A DNA stretch of 36,604 nt from an uncultured Nitrosomonadales bacterium (GTDB lineage Bacteria; Pseudomonadota; Gammaproteobacteria; Burkholderiales; Gallionellaceae), in contig CAIQPV010000451.1 in the NCBI GenBank assembly GCA_903873725.1, positions 1 through 36,604 on the forward strand, given 5' to 3'. Position numbers and translations under genes: made by a program. Positions 18,229 to 25,347 of the stretch are shown in pieces (the stretch's first letter is position 1; every line of letters starts with the position of its first letter). The notes under the pieces were generated by a model, which was not told the DNA's origin, made no database searches, and was given only the letters and a program-made list of their open reading frames with translations.

Positions 18229-19176
18229 ATGAAATTCAAGGATTATTACGAGACTTTCGGTGTGCCGCGCAATGCGACACAGGACGAGATCAAACACGCC
18301 TATCGCAAACTTGCACGCAAGTACCATCCGGACGTGAGCAAGGATCCCGATGCCGAAGCGCGATTCAAGGAACTGGGCGAGGCATACGCTGTCCTGAAGG
18401 ATCCGGAGAAACGCGCCGCTTACGACCAGATGGGCAGCCAGTGGAAGGCGGGGCAGGAGTTTCAGCCGCCTCCGGACTGGGATGCCGGATTTGAGTTCAG
18501 CGGCAGTGACTCCGGTTCCGGCGACGGCACGGATCACAGCGACTTCTTCGAAGCGTTGTTCGGTCGCCAGGCCCGGGGGACGCAACGGCCCGGCATGCAC
18601 GCGCGCGGTCAGGATCATCATGCCAAGGTGCTGATTGATCTGGAAGATGCATACTTCGGCGTCAAGCGCAGCATCTCACTGCGCGTACCGACGCTGGATG
18701 CGCAGGGGCATGTCGCCATGCGGGAGCACAGGATAGACGTAAATATCCCCAAGGGCATTCGCGCCGGGCAGCACCTGCGCCTGGCCGGACAAGGAATGCC
18801 GGGACTGGGCGAAGGATCGGCCGGGGATTTATATCTCGAAATTGATTTCAATCCGCACCGGCAATTTCGAGTTGATGGCCGGGATGTCTATCTGGATGTA
18901 CCGCTTGCCCCCTGGGAAGCGGCACTCGGATGTTCACTTGACGTACCGCTCCCGGATGGGCCGGTGCAACTTGCCGTTCCGGCCAAATCGGCGGCAGGCC
19001 GCCAGTTGCGGCTGAAAAGCAAAGGTATTCCCGGCAATCCCCCCGGCGATCTATACGTCGTGCTGGGAATAGCTTTACCGCCGGCAAACACCGACAGCGA
19101 AAAGGATGCCTACCGCGCAATGGCCAAAGCATTCAATTTCGACGCCCGCGCCCACATGAAAGGTAATCCGTCATGA
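18229..19176 (+). CDS. cbpA: Curved DNA-binding protein / J-domain co-chaperone CbpA
   Basis: 315 residues. An N-terminal J domain (residues ~4-70) has the HPD motif ([13 protein letters not shown]); a Gly/Ser-rich linker follows, then two DnaJ C-terminal peptide-binding domains ([20 protein letters not shown]-like and [16 protein letters not shown]). The Cys-rich zinc finger of true DnaJ is absent, which with the downstream cbpM defines CbpA. It stimulates DnaK and in E. coli also binds curved DNA. Its stop overlaps cbpM by four bases. Confidence 0.93.
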   Translation: MKFKDYYETFGVPRNATQDEIKHAYRKLARKYHPDVSKDPDAEARFKELGEAYAVLKDPEKRAAYDQMGSQWKAGQEFQPPPDWDAGFEFSGSDSGSGDGTDHSDFFEALFGRQARGTQRPGMHARGQDHHAKVLIDLEDAYFGVKRSISLRVPTLDAQGHVAMREHRIDVNIPKGIRAGQHLRLAGQGMPGLGEGSAGDLYLEIDFNPHRQFRVDGRDVYLDVPLAPWEAALGCSLDVPLPDGPVQLAVPAKSAAGRQLRLKSKGIPGNPPGDLYVVLGIALPPANTDSEKDAYRAMAKAFNFDARAHMKGNPS

Positions 19177-19490
19177 GTAACGCAGACAAGCATCAATCCC
19201 GTGATCCGATAGTCGAGGAAGAAATCTGCCTCACGCTGACAGAGTTATGTCATGCATGCAGCGCCTCTGAGGAGTTCGTGATCGCCTGGGTTTTCGAGGG
19301 GCTGCTGGAACCCATCGGCGAAGCGCCGGAAGACTGGCGCTTTACCGGACAATCCCTTTACCGCGCACGGTTGGCCTGGTCGCTTACACGCGACCTTGAG
19401 GTTAACCCGCCTGGCGTTGCCTTGGCACTGGACCTGCTCGATAAAATTTCCGCGCTGGAGGCACAACTGCACAGGGTCGGGGTTCGTTGA
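19173..19490 (+). CDS. cbpM: CbpA modulator CbpM
   Basis: 105 residues. The N-terminal [20 protein letters not shown] is a MerR-like helical start, followed by [19 protein letters not shown] and the [25 protein letters not shown] segment typical of CbpM. CbpM binds the J domain of CbpA and blocks its co-chaperone and DNA-binding activity. The ATG overlaps the cbpA stop (ATGA), the standard coupled pair. Confidence 0.9.
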   Translation: MSNADKHQSRDPIVEEEICLTLTELCHACSASEEFVIAWVFEGLLEPIGEAPEDWRFTGQSLYRARLAWSLTRDLEVNPPGVALALDLLDKISALEAQLHRVGVR

Positions 19491-19529
19491 CATCAGGATA
19501 TCCCTTAAACAACAAAACAAGGAATTTAT

Positions 19530-20585
19530 ATGGATCGAGCTGCCGGAGCAATTATGGGTGCCCTCATCGGTGATGCCCTTGGCCTTGGATGCCACTGGTA
19601 CTATGACCTTGCCGAGATGCGCCGCGACTATGGCGACTGGATTACCGGCTATACCACGCCGAAACCGGATCGCTATCACGGTGGAATGCAAGCAGGACAA
19701 CTTTCGCAGGCCGGCATTATCTTTGTCATGCTGCTCCGCTCGGTAACGGAACACGGGGAATACCGGGAAGACGATTTCACGCGCCGGCTGGATGAAGAAC
19801 TGTTCCCGCTGCTGAACGGCGAACCGGCATACGGTCCGGGCGGATATACCAACCAATCGATCCGCGAAGCTTACCGGCGGCGCGTGGAACAGAAAAAATC
19901 CTGGCGCGAAACGGGCGGCAATGCGGATACCACCGAATCCGCTGAACGGGCGATTGTGCTGGCGGCGCGATATGCAAAGCAACCAAAGAAAGCTGCCGAA
20001 AGTATTGCCTCCAATTGCCGCCTTACACAAGGCGATGAAGCAATCATTGCAATGAGCACTGCCTACAATTTAGTCCTGTCCCAACTTGTTGCCGGAAAAA
20101 AATTGAACCCCGCGATTTCTGGAAAACTCATGCAGCTCGTCCACAGCGGTGAATTGCCTTTTCATGCCGTGACGAAAAGAGACTCTTCAGCGCCCCGCCC
20201 CGGCGATCCCGATCCGCCACTGGCCGGGCGCTTTTCTTCTCCTGATGCGCTGCTGACGCCGCATTACATCGCCCTGGCAGCCCTCGATCCGGAGATTAAA
20301 ATTGAACCTGCCTGGAAAGCTTCGATTGTTTACGGCATGCCGTGCGCGATCTACCACCAGCTTCCCGCCGCCTATTATCTCGCAGCACGTTTCGGGGATG
20401 ACTTCGAATCCGCCGTTTTGCATGCCCTGAACGGTGGCGGCCAGAACATGTCCCGTGCCATGCTGACCGGCGCACTGGTCGGTGCGCAGGTAGGAATTGA
20501 GGGCATCCCCGTGCGTTTCATCGACGGGCTGGAAAATGGGCAAGAACTGTTGGAGCTGGCGAAGAAACTCGGAACGCAGGTTTAA
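19530..20585 (+). CDS. ADP-ribosylglycohydrolase-family protein, divergent active site
   Basis: 351 residues; ATG preceded by AAGGAA six bases away. The N-terminal GAIMGALIGDALGLGCHWYY is the DraG/ARH-family start, and the all-helical pattern continues to LNGGGQNMSRAMLTGALVGAQVG near residues 300-322. Canonical hydrolases there read GGDTDT with Asp ligands for the dinuclear metal site; here the position reads GGGQNMS, so the usual C-terminal metal ligands are missing. It may be an ADP-ribose binder, a hydrolase of altered mechanism, or inactive. It follows cbpAM by 39 bp. A 115-bp part (20186-20300) is repeated at 28070-28185. Confidence 0.82.
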   Translation: MDRAAGAIMGALIGDALGLGCHWYYDLAEMRRDYGDWITGYTTPKPDRYHGGMQAGQLSQAGIIFVMLLRSVTEHGEYREDDFTRRLDEELFPLLNGEPAYGPGGYTNQSIREAYRRRVEQKKSWRETGGNADTTESAERAIVLAARYAKQPKKAAESIASNCRLTQGDEAIIAMSTAYNLVLSQLVAGKKLNPAISGKLMQLVHSGELPFHAVTKRDSSAPRPGDPDPPLAGRFSSPDALLTPHYIALAALDPEIKIEPAWKASIVYGMPCAIYHQLPAAYYLAARFGDDFESAVLHALNGGGQNMSRAMLTGALVGAQVGIEGIPVRFIDGLENGQELLELAKKLGTQV

Positions 20586-20591
20586 CAACCA

Positions 20592-20843
20592 TCACGTAGC
20601 GATTTTGCCGATAGCAATTGAAATTAGAAATGGAATTAGTGACTTTAAGGATGGTCGCAAAACTGGGATTACCGTCAGCGGACAGGGTTTTGTACAACCC
20701 CTCGCGTGTAAGCCGGTATCCTTGGCAAGTTGCGTCATGCCACGAGCACGGGCAATATTTCCCAATGCCTGAGCGATAAATGCCGCATCATCCCCGGCCT
20801 CTTCAAGACAGGCATCAAAGTACAAAGCCATACCCATTTGCAT
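20592..20843 (-). pseudogene. Decayed COG3636/HigA-like addiction-module antitoxin
   Basis: The minus-strand frame reads MALYFDACLEEAGDDAAFIA, then ALGNIARARGMTQLAKDTGL, the helix-turn-helix core of putative addiction-module antidote proteins. After DTGL (about 20710) the frame turns to unrelated sequence, while another frame continues REGLYKTLSADGNPSFATIL, the expected family continuation, so one base is missing around 20704-20710. Upstream of 20843 the expected ~25 N-terminal residues are absent and an in-frame TGA occurs; a palindromic repeat lies just beyond. No RelE-like toxin gene is adjacent. A dead remnant. Confidence 0.75.
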
Positions 20844-20853
20844 TGAACGTGAT

Positions 20854-20885
20854 GTAGGGTGTCAATAAGCTAAGCGCATTGCACC
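20854..20885. repeat. REP-like palindromic repeat beside the antitoxin remnant
   Basis: GGGTGTCAAT near 20857-20866 faces ATTGCACC (20878-20885) in inverted orientation with one bulged base, around GCTAAGC. The composition resembles dispersed GTAGGGTG...CACC elements of proteobacteria. It lies at the point where the antitoxin remnant loses its N-terminus. Confidence 0.45.
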
Positions 20886-20928
20886 GGATGTTTTGATTCG
20901 GTGAGTTACGGATTGCGCCTTACGCGGG

Positions 20929-21273
20929 TTAGTTGATATGCCGAAACAAGGATGAATATATGGACTCGAAGTAACTTCGAGCTGCTGCATCTGCACATTT
21001 TCTTGCATCTTCCCCCGAGTTTGGCGGATGAGTATGATTGTTCGATGAATCGAGTTCTTCCCCCGTCTTCATGTTATAGACAGCCCACTACCAGTTGGTA
21101 TCCAGGCCTTCACCATACATCCATTCTGCATGAAGAAGTAATTCCATCCATTTTGCGCAGCAATCGTCCTCCAAATCACCGTACCAATTGGGAGACTCGT
21201 GTTTAATCTCTAGGCAATGGTGATTCATATATTTGGGATCTTGAAAATTCAGCAAAACGGAATTCACGCCCAA
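20929..21273 (-). pseudogene. Unknown ORF interrupted by an in-frame amber codon
   Basis: Reading the minus strand from TTG 21273 (or, more likely, ATG 21228: MNHHCLEIKHESPNWYGDLE) gives a Trp/Asp/Glu-rich protein that meets TAG at 21088-21090. The same frame then continues for 52 codons (WAVYNMKTGEELDSSNNHT..., ending near AARSYFESIYSS) to TAA at 20929. The two halves have the same coding style and no frame change, so I read this as one gene of about 98-114 codons with a single nonsense mutation. No family is recognised. It follows the kptA fragment. Confidence 0.5.
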
Positions 21274-21359
21274 GAACTCATTGCAAATCGATATTTATCG
21301 CTTGTTGCAACAATTTCAAGGAGCAGCTCTCGCGTCAGATTCGTTTCACTTTCGGCCAT
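21264..21359 (-). pseudogene. Fragment of a second KptA/Tpt1 RNA 2'-phosphotransferase
   Basis: A 31-codon reading frame begins immediately after the stop of the gene at 21360 (TAG then ATG). Its core, LTRELLLEIVATSDKYRFAM, matches intact KptA residues 49-68 (LTLELLHEVIATSDKKRFAL) with 16 of the 22 positions from LT to SS identical by eye. The DNA is much more diverged than the protein, so it is a relic of a different kptA copy rather than a recent tandem duplication. The NAD-binding half is missing; not functional as an enzyme. Confidence 0.6.
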
Positions 21360-21749
21360 CTACTCCGTCCCGAAGAAAAATAGCCAATCATCTATATCTA
21401 AAGACTGACTGCAATCAGGATTTGCGGCGAGAATTTGTTGCCAACCGCTATACTCGTTAAGCCGTTGGGTATGCGCCTGTAGTTTCTCCATGCATTCGTC
21501 GAGATCCTTCTGGAGGTCGTTGCGTACCATCACCTGTGCACCTCGATCCCAGTCACGCGACTTCGGACTTTTGAATTCGAGCGAGATTTTCTCGTCAACT
21601 TCTATTCCCTCTTTGCGGATGGTGGCGAACACTTCATTCTTCTTGTTTTTCCACCAATCAAGCCGTTCTGTATGCCAATTAACTTTGGATTGAACTGCCT
21701 CCGAAAGTTTGCTGGCTGTGTATTCAAACTTCCAATCTCTTCGTCCCAT
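21360..21749 (-). CDS. Conserved-looking hypothetical protein
   Basis: 129 residues from ATG 21749, chosen because AAGGAGA lies seven bases upstream; the open frame reaches 21803 without a better start. The N-terminus GRRDWKFEYTASKLSEAVQS leads into a charged helical middle and a Trp/Asp-rich end (GWQQILAANPDCSQSLDIDDWLFFFGTE). It resembles small uncharacterised proteins I have seen in other proteobacteria, but no function is known to me. No signal peptide or membrane segment. The kptA fragment starts directly at its stop. Confidence 0.65.
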   Translation of the reverse strand: MGRRDWKFEYTASKLSEAVQSKVNWHTERLDWWKNKKNEVFATIRKEGIEVDEKISLEFKSPKSRDWDRGAQVMVRNDLQKDLDECMEKLQAHTQRLNEYSGWQQILAANPDCSQSLDIDDWLFFFGTE

Positions 21750-21926
21750 GCTGATTCTCCTTTGTTTTAAGTTACCGCAGTATAAAAACGTAGCATTGCA
21801 CACGTTCGCGTCAAAATAAGTCGCAGTCGAATGACATTCTCAAAAAAGCAATAATCCTGGGATGCCGTTAAGGGAGATAAAAATTCGGCAAACCGGAATT
21901 CACGACCATGCCTGCACCGGCTGCAA

Positions 21927-22478
21927 TCAACGACCATCAGGGAAGCGCAAGTAGACTGTTGGAACGGTGCGCGTAAGCCAGATGCCATTTGCTGACATGA
22001 AGAACTCATGCCCATTGCGACTCATTGCGAGGGCTTCGACTTCCGGCAAGAGCGGTTTGCCGTAACGTTTGCAAACTTGGAGTGCGGTCGATCTGTCGAT
22101 AGACAAGTGAACGTATTGCCTTGAGCCAGCGACGAGCCCTTGCTTCCGAATGGATGCTTCAAAACGCGTAGCAGTCCCATGAAACAGGATTTGCGGTGGT
22201 ATCTGCGGCTGTAGATTTAGGTTGACCTGTAGCGAGTGTCCCTGACTTGCACGGATTCTTGAACCATCTGAGCTAAGAGCAAATCGCTTCTTGTCGCTTG
22301 TAGCGATCACTTCGTGAAGCAATTCAAGAGTCAGCTTTGTTCCATGTGCATTTGCAAGTCTGATTAGCTGGCTGATTTCGGCCCAGCCTTCGGAATCAAG
22401 AATCAGACCGATAGCCTCTGGCTTGTGGCGGAGAACATAGCTCAGGAACTTACTTGTTTTTTCGAGATTTCTGCTCAT
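21927..22478 (-). CDS. kptA: RNA 2'-phosphotransferase (Tpt1/KptA family)
   Basis: 183 residues. Family signatures are intact: KFLSYVLRHKPEAIGL (Arg-His of the N-terminal winged-helix part), SDGSRIRASQGHS, the HGT motif (ILFHGTATRF) and GSRQYVHLSIDRSTA. The enzyme moves a splice-junction or repair-derived 2'-phosphate from RNA to NAD+, giving ADP-ribose 1'',2''-cyclic phosphate and nicotinamide. In bacteria the physiological substrate is unsettled; tRNA repair and ADP-ribosylation of RNA ends have been proposed. It lies 36 bp after the broken sirtuin gene and about 1.6 kb from rtcB. Confidence 0.93.
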   Translation of the reverse strand: MSRNLEKTSKFLSYVLRHKPEAIGLILDSEGWAEISQLIRLANAHGTKLTLELLHEVIATSDKKRFALSSDGSRIRASQGHSLQVNLNLQPQIPPQILFHGTATRFEASIRKQGLVAGSRQYVHLSIDRSTALQVCKRYGKPLLPEVEALAMSRNGHEFFMSANGIWLTRTVPTVYLRFPDGR

Positions 22479-22514
22479 GGTGAATGAAACCTATTCAATC
22501 ACGGAATTTAGATT

Positions 22515-22957
22515 TCAGCGGAAGTAGCCAATTTGTAACCCCATCCGGGCCACCATCGTAAACTGGCTTGTCCGTACTTCGTAAATACGGTGTTCGGAGA
22601 ATCCGGCTTTTTGAAAATGCCCATCCACATTGCTGGTGGCGACAAAAGCTCCATTGGGTAGATTTTCAGCGATTTCCCGAAGAATGCGAAAGCCTTCATG
22701 CGGCACCGTTTTTCTATAGAGGTTCAACCGATGTCCGTAGAAGCCCCAAGCCAATGTTGGGTCTTCCAAAAACTTTTGCGGTTTTGCGATACGCTGGAAA
22801 TCTATGTTGAGTTTGCCCAGCGCAGGATAGGCATTCCAAAATCCTTCGCTGCTTCTAAAATCCGGCAATCCTGAATCCACGCCCATAAGCCATCCGCTTC
22901 AAGTATGGCTTGAGCGGCACGTTGATATTTTTCTGAAATAGGTTCGTCTGTGTTCAT
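22515..22957 (-). pseudogene. Sirtuin (Sir2-like) gene with internal deletion and 3' truncation
   Basis: The first frame, from ATG 22957, reads MNTDEPISEKYQRAAQAILE then ADGL and is lost at about 22886, where a second frame begins MGVDSGLPDFRSSEGFWNAY and runs to TGA 22515. In intact members of this sirtuin type, the ADGL and MGVDSGLPDFR segments are joined by a LxxxAGAG stretch that binds NAD. Here that stretch is missing and the frame is shifted, consistent with a deletion of roughly 22 bp. After TSNVDGHFQKAGF the expected catalytic xHGSxH segment is also absent. Not a functional deacetylase as read. Confidence 0.75.
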
Positions 22958-22982
22958 TGTGTATCCCGACATTGTGTTTCCA

Positions 22983-23035
22983 TTGACAATCCTTGAGTCT
23001 TCGATATCATGTATGCAAATATGTGATATCGGAGG
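22983..23035 (+). promoter_or_regulatory. vapBC promoter with palindromic operator
   Basis: TTGACA (22983-22988) and TATCAT (23005-23010), 16 bp apart, form a good sigma-70 promoter. GATATCA (23003-23009) and TGATATC (23024-23030) are a perfect 7-bp inverted repeat overlapping the -10 and start region, followed at once by the GGAGG ribosome site (23031-23035). The position fits autorepression by a VapB ribbon-helix-helix antitoxin. Confidence 0.6.
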
Positions 23036-23039
23036 TTTT

Positions 23040-23276
23040 ATGATTCGCACCGTAATCAGCCTGGATGCTTCGGATAAGCACTGGCTGGATCAGCAAGCAG
23101 CCCTACAACATGTTCCCATGACCGAAGTAGTGCGCCAAGCGGTTCGGGCAATGCGTTCTGGTCGGCAGCAGAGTGACGACGACTTCCAAGCGTTGCTAGT
23201 TGGCACCGCTGGCATTTGGAAACAGGGTGACGGACTCGCCTGGCAGAAAAACACCCGCGACGAGTGGTCGCGGTGA
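23040..23276 (+). CDS. vapB: VapB-type antitoxin
   Basis: 78 residues from ATG 23040, set by GGAGG four bases upstream. The N-terminus MIRTVISLDASDKHWLDQQA, then PMTEVVRQAVRAMR, has the ribbon-helix-helix DNA-binding pattern; the rest (DDFQALLVGTAGIWKQGDGL) is the toxin-wrapping tail. It should neutralise the PIN-domain toxin encoded next and repress the shared promoter. Its TGA overlaps the vapC GTG by four bases. Confidence 0.85.
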   Translation: MIRTVISLDASDKHWLDQQAALQHVPMTEVVRQAVRAMRSGRQQSDDDFQALLVGTAGIWKQGDGLAWQKNTRDEWSR

Positions 23277-23641
23277 TTTACTTGCTTGACTCGGTGATTC
23301 TCATCGACCACTTCAACGGTATCGATGTTGCGACGAAATTCTTACACGAACACCGTGGCGATGCAGCCATTTCAGCTATCACACGCGCCGAGGTGTTGAC
23401 AGGCTTCGACGAAGCGCAGCGCGCCCTGCCAATCCGCCTGCTCGATACCTTTGCCTGCCTGCCGTTGGATCAAGCTACAGCCGATCTTGCTGCTCAACTG
23501 CGCCGTGAGCACCGATGGAAGCTGCCTGATGCCATTCAGGCTGCCGTGGCGCAGCATCATGATTTAAAGCTTGTGACACGTAACACTAATGATTTTCCGG
23601 CAGACGTGTTCGATTTTGTTCTTACACCGTATTTGCTCTAA
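23273..23641 (+). CDS. vapC: VapC-type PIN-domain ribonuclease toxin
   Basis: 122 residues from GTG 23273 (overlapping the vapB stop as GTGA; GTG 23264 is an alternative). Acidic PIN residues are all present: LLDSVILIDHF (Asp), ITRAEVLTGF (Glu), KLPDAIQAAVA (Asp) and VTRNTNDFP (Asn/Asp). Such toxins cleave tRNA or rRNA in a Mg-dependent manner when VapB is degraded. Its presence beside kptA and rtcB is suggestive, since cleaved RNA is what RNA-repair enzymes mend, but no direct link is shown. It converges on the following minus-strand gene with 10 bp between stops. Confidence 0.88.
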   Translation: MIYLLDSVILIDHFNGIDVATKFLHEHRGDAAISAITRAEVLTGFDEAQRALPIRLLDTFACLPLDQATADLAAQLRREHRWKLPDAIQAAVAQHHDLKLVTRNTNDFPADVFDFVLTPYLL

Positions 23642-23651
23642 CCTCATCGGA

Positions 23652-24071
23652 TTACCCCAAGTAACAATCAGTTGAAATTTGCCTCGCATGTTCCAGACAC
23701 AATGTAGCCATACGAACCCGGACAAGCTTACCGGGTCTGCCGCACTGCTCACAGATTTGCAGTGACTGATTCAGAGCAGCAAGCCTAAGCTCGCTGATGC
23801 GTTCATTTAGCCCTGTCAGACCATCTACCGCAAAAACTACAAAGCGAAGCGAACCAAACTTTTCTTTTACCTGCCTGCACTTGGGCCATTCAGGCGAATC
23901 AGGAGTCAATCCGTTTTGACATGCTACGGCTTCAATGTCTTGGCATAGCGTATAGATCAGCTCAAACCAGCCATCCCCGCATACAAAGCCACGCTGCATG
24001 GAAGATTCGTGCCGGTTACGAAATAGCATGGGAAAAACATCAAGCAGTTTTTTTGATAAGGCTGCGTTCAT
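23652..24071 (-). CDS. Hypothetical protein with C-terminal zinc-ribbon-like cysteines
   Basis: 139 residues. The recognisable core is FVCGDGWFELIYTLCQDIEA followed by QVKEKFGSLRFVVFAVDG, a pattern I have met in uncharacterised proteins of phage and accessory regions. The C-terminus has ICEQCGRPGKLV and later LCLEHARQ, a CxxC plus C/H set suited to bind zinc. Function unknown. It starts 25 bp after rtcB and is probably the last gene of that transcript. Confidence 0.7.
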   Translation of the reverse strand: MNAALSKKLLDVFPMLFRNRHESSMQRGFVCGDGWFELIYTLCQDIEAVACQNGLTPDSPEWPKCRQVKEKFGSLRFVVFAVDGLTGLNERISELRLAALNQSLQICEQCGRPGKLVRVRMATLCLEHARQISTDCYLG

Positions 24072-24096
24072 GATTGATCTCTATAATTGATGTGGG

Positions 24097-25293
24097 CTAA
24101 CCTTTTACGCACACCACCTGTTTTAAGGTATGCAGAATCTCTATCAGATCGGCCTGATTTGCCATCACCGTATCAATGTCCTTGTAGGCTCCGGGAATTT
24201 CATCAATCACAGCTTTGTCTTTACGGCAGATAACGCCTTCAGTCTGTTTTTTGAGGTCGTCCTGTGAAAATTTTTCTTTGGCTGCCGTGCGACTCATGCG
24301 TCTCCCCGCCCCATGCGCACAGGAGGTGAAACTCTCCGGGTTGCCTTTGCCACGAACAATGTAGCTACGTGCTCCCATGCTGCCGGGTATGATGCCAAGG
24401 TCGCCTTCGCGCGCTCTGATTGCCCCTTTGCGTGTGACATAAACGTCCTCGCCGTAGTGATGCTCGATGGCGACGTAGTTGTGGTGGCAGTTGACCACTT
24501 CGTTCAGAACGGTAAATTCGGGCAGCAGCCGACGCATCCCGGCAAGAATCAGATCAAGCATAGACTGACGATTCTGAAAGGCGTATTCCTGCGCCCAATG
24601 CACGCCCTCCACATAATCAGCGAAGTATTCTGTGCCCTCCGAAAAATAGGCCAGATCACGATCCGGCAGGTTGACCATCAGGCGTTCCATATCCTTGCGC
24701 GCCAGTTCGATGAAGTAGTCGGCCAGCCCGTTGCCGATGCCGCGACTGCCGGAGTGCAGCATGACCCAGACCTGATTATTTTCATCCAGGCAGATTTCGA
24801 TGAAGTGATTACCACCGCCCAATGTTCCCATTTGGTTTATCCAGTTGGTGAACCTGCCAAACGACTTGAGCAATCCGGGGTGCTTTTGCGTCATGGTTGT
24901 AAGTTGCGATTCAAATGGCTTGGCGGCATTGACCAAGGCGCGATCATCTTTATGCTGATTGCGCCCGACGGGGATATCACGGCTGATCTGGTGGAACACC
25001 TTCTGGAGCAATTTTTCGTCAATGTCGTTGGCGGTCAACGAAAGCTGGCAGGCCAGCATGCCGCAGCCAATATCAACCCCCACCGCTGCCGGGATGATGG
25101 CTTTGTGTGTGGCAATGACGGAGCCGATGGTCGCACCTTTGCCTAAATGCACGTCCGGCATGGCTGCAACATGATGGTGAATAAATGGCAGCGAGGCAAT
25201 ATTGGATAATTGCTGCTTGGAACGTTCGTCCACGTCGTCCGTCCAGATTTTGACTGGGACGCGTTGTTCGGTCAGTGTTTGCTTGATAGTCAT
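24097..25293 (-). CDS. rtcB: RtcB-family RNA-splicing ligase
   Basis: 398 residues. RtcB joins 2',3'-cyclic phosphate or 3'-phosphate RNA ends to 5'-OH ends using GTP and Mn2+. All key motifs are present: HHVAAMPDVHLGKGATIGSV, the metal-site Cys in GVDIGCGM, the histidines of GGGNHFIE and MLHSGSRGIGN, GAIRAREGDLGIIPGSMGA, and the guanylylated histidine in CAHGAGRRMSR. The protein looks active. AAGGAAA lies eight bases before ATG 25293. There is no rtcA or sigma-54 regulator rtcR next to it; the neighbours are an FtsZ-like gene 54 bp upstream and a zinc-ribbon protein 25 bp downstream. Confidence 0.95.
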   Translation of the reverse strand: MTIKQTLTEQRVPVKIWTDDVDERSKQQLSNIASLPFIHHHVAAMPDVHLGKGATIGSVIATHKAIIPAAVGVDIGCGMLACQLSLTANDIDEKLLQKVFHQISRDIPVGRNQHKDDRALVNAAKPFESQLTTMTQKHPGLLKSFGRFTNWINQMGTLGGGNHFIEICLDENNQVWVMLHSGSRGIGNGLADYFIELARKDMERLMVNLPDRDLAYFSEGTEYFADYVEGVHWAQEYAFQNRQSMLDLILAGMRRLLPEFTVLNEVVNCHHNYVAIEHHYGEDVYVTRKGAIRAREGDLGIIPGSMGARSYIVRGKGNPESFTSCAHGAGRRMSRTAAKEKFSQDDLKKQTEGVICRKDKAVIDEIPGAYKDIDTVMANQADLIEILHTLKQVVCVKG

Positions 25294-25347
25294 GATTAAT
25301 TTCCTTTCTCGCCGCTTCTTCGGCTATGACACATATTGATCTTTAAC

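Noticed and set aside
21088-21180. A second frame of the minus strand near 21140 reads NYFFMQNG..., loosely like the KptA C-terminus (HEFFMSANG).
   Set aside because: The match is short, its spacing to the kptA fragment is too small for a whole gene, and the overlapping amber-interrupted frame looks more protein-like.
24313-25146. 277-codon plus-strand open frame opposite rtcB.
   Set aside because: Antisense shadow of rtcB, whose motifs are complete.
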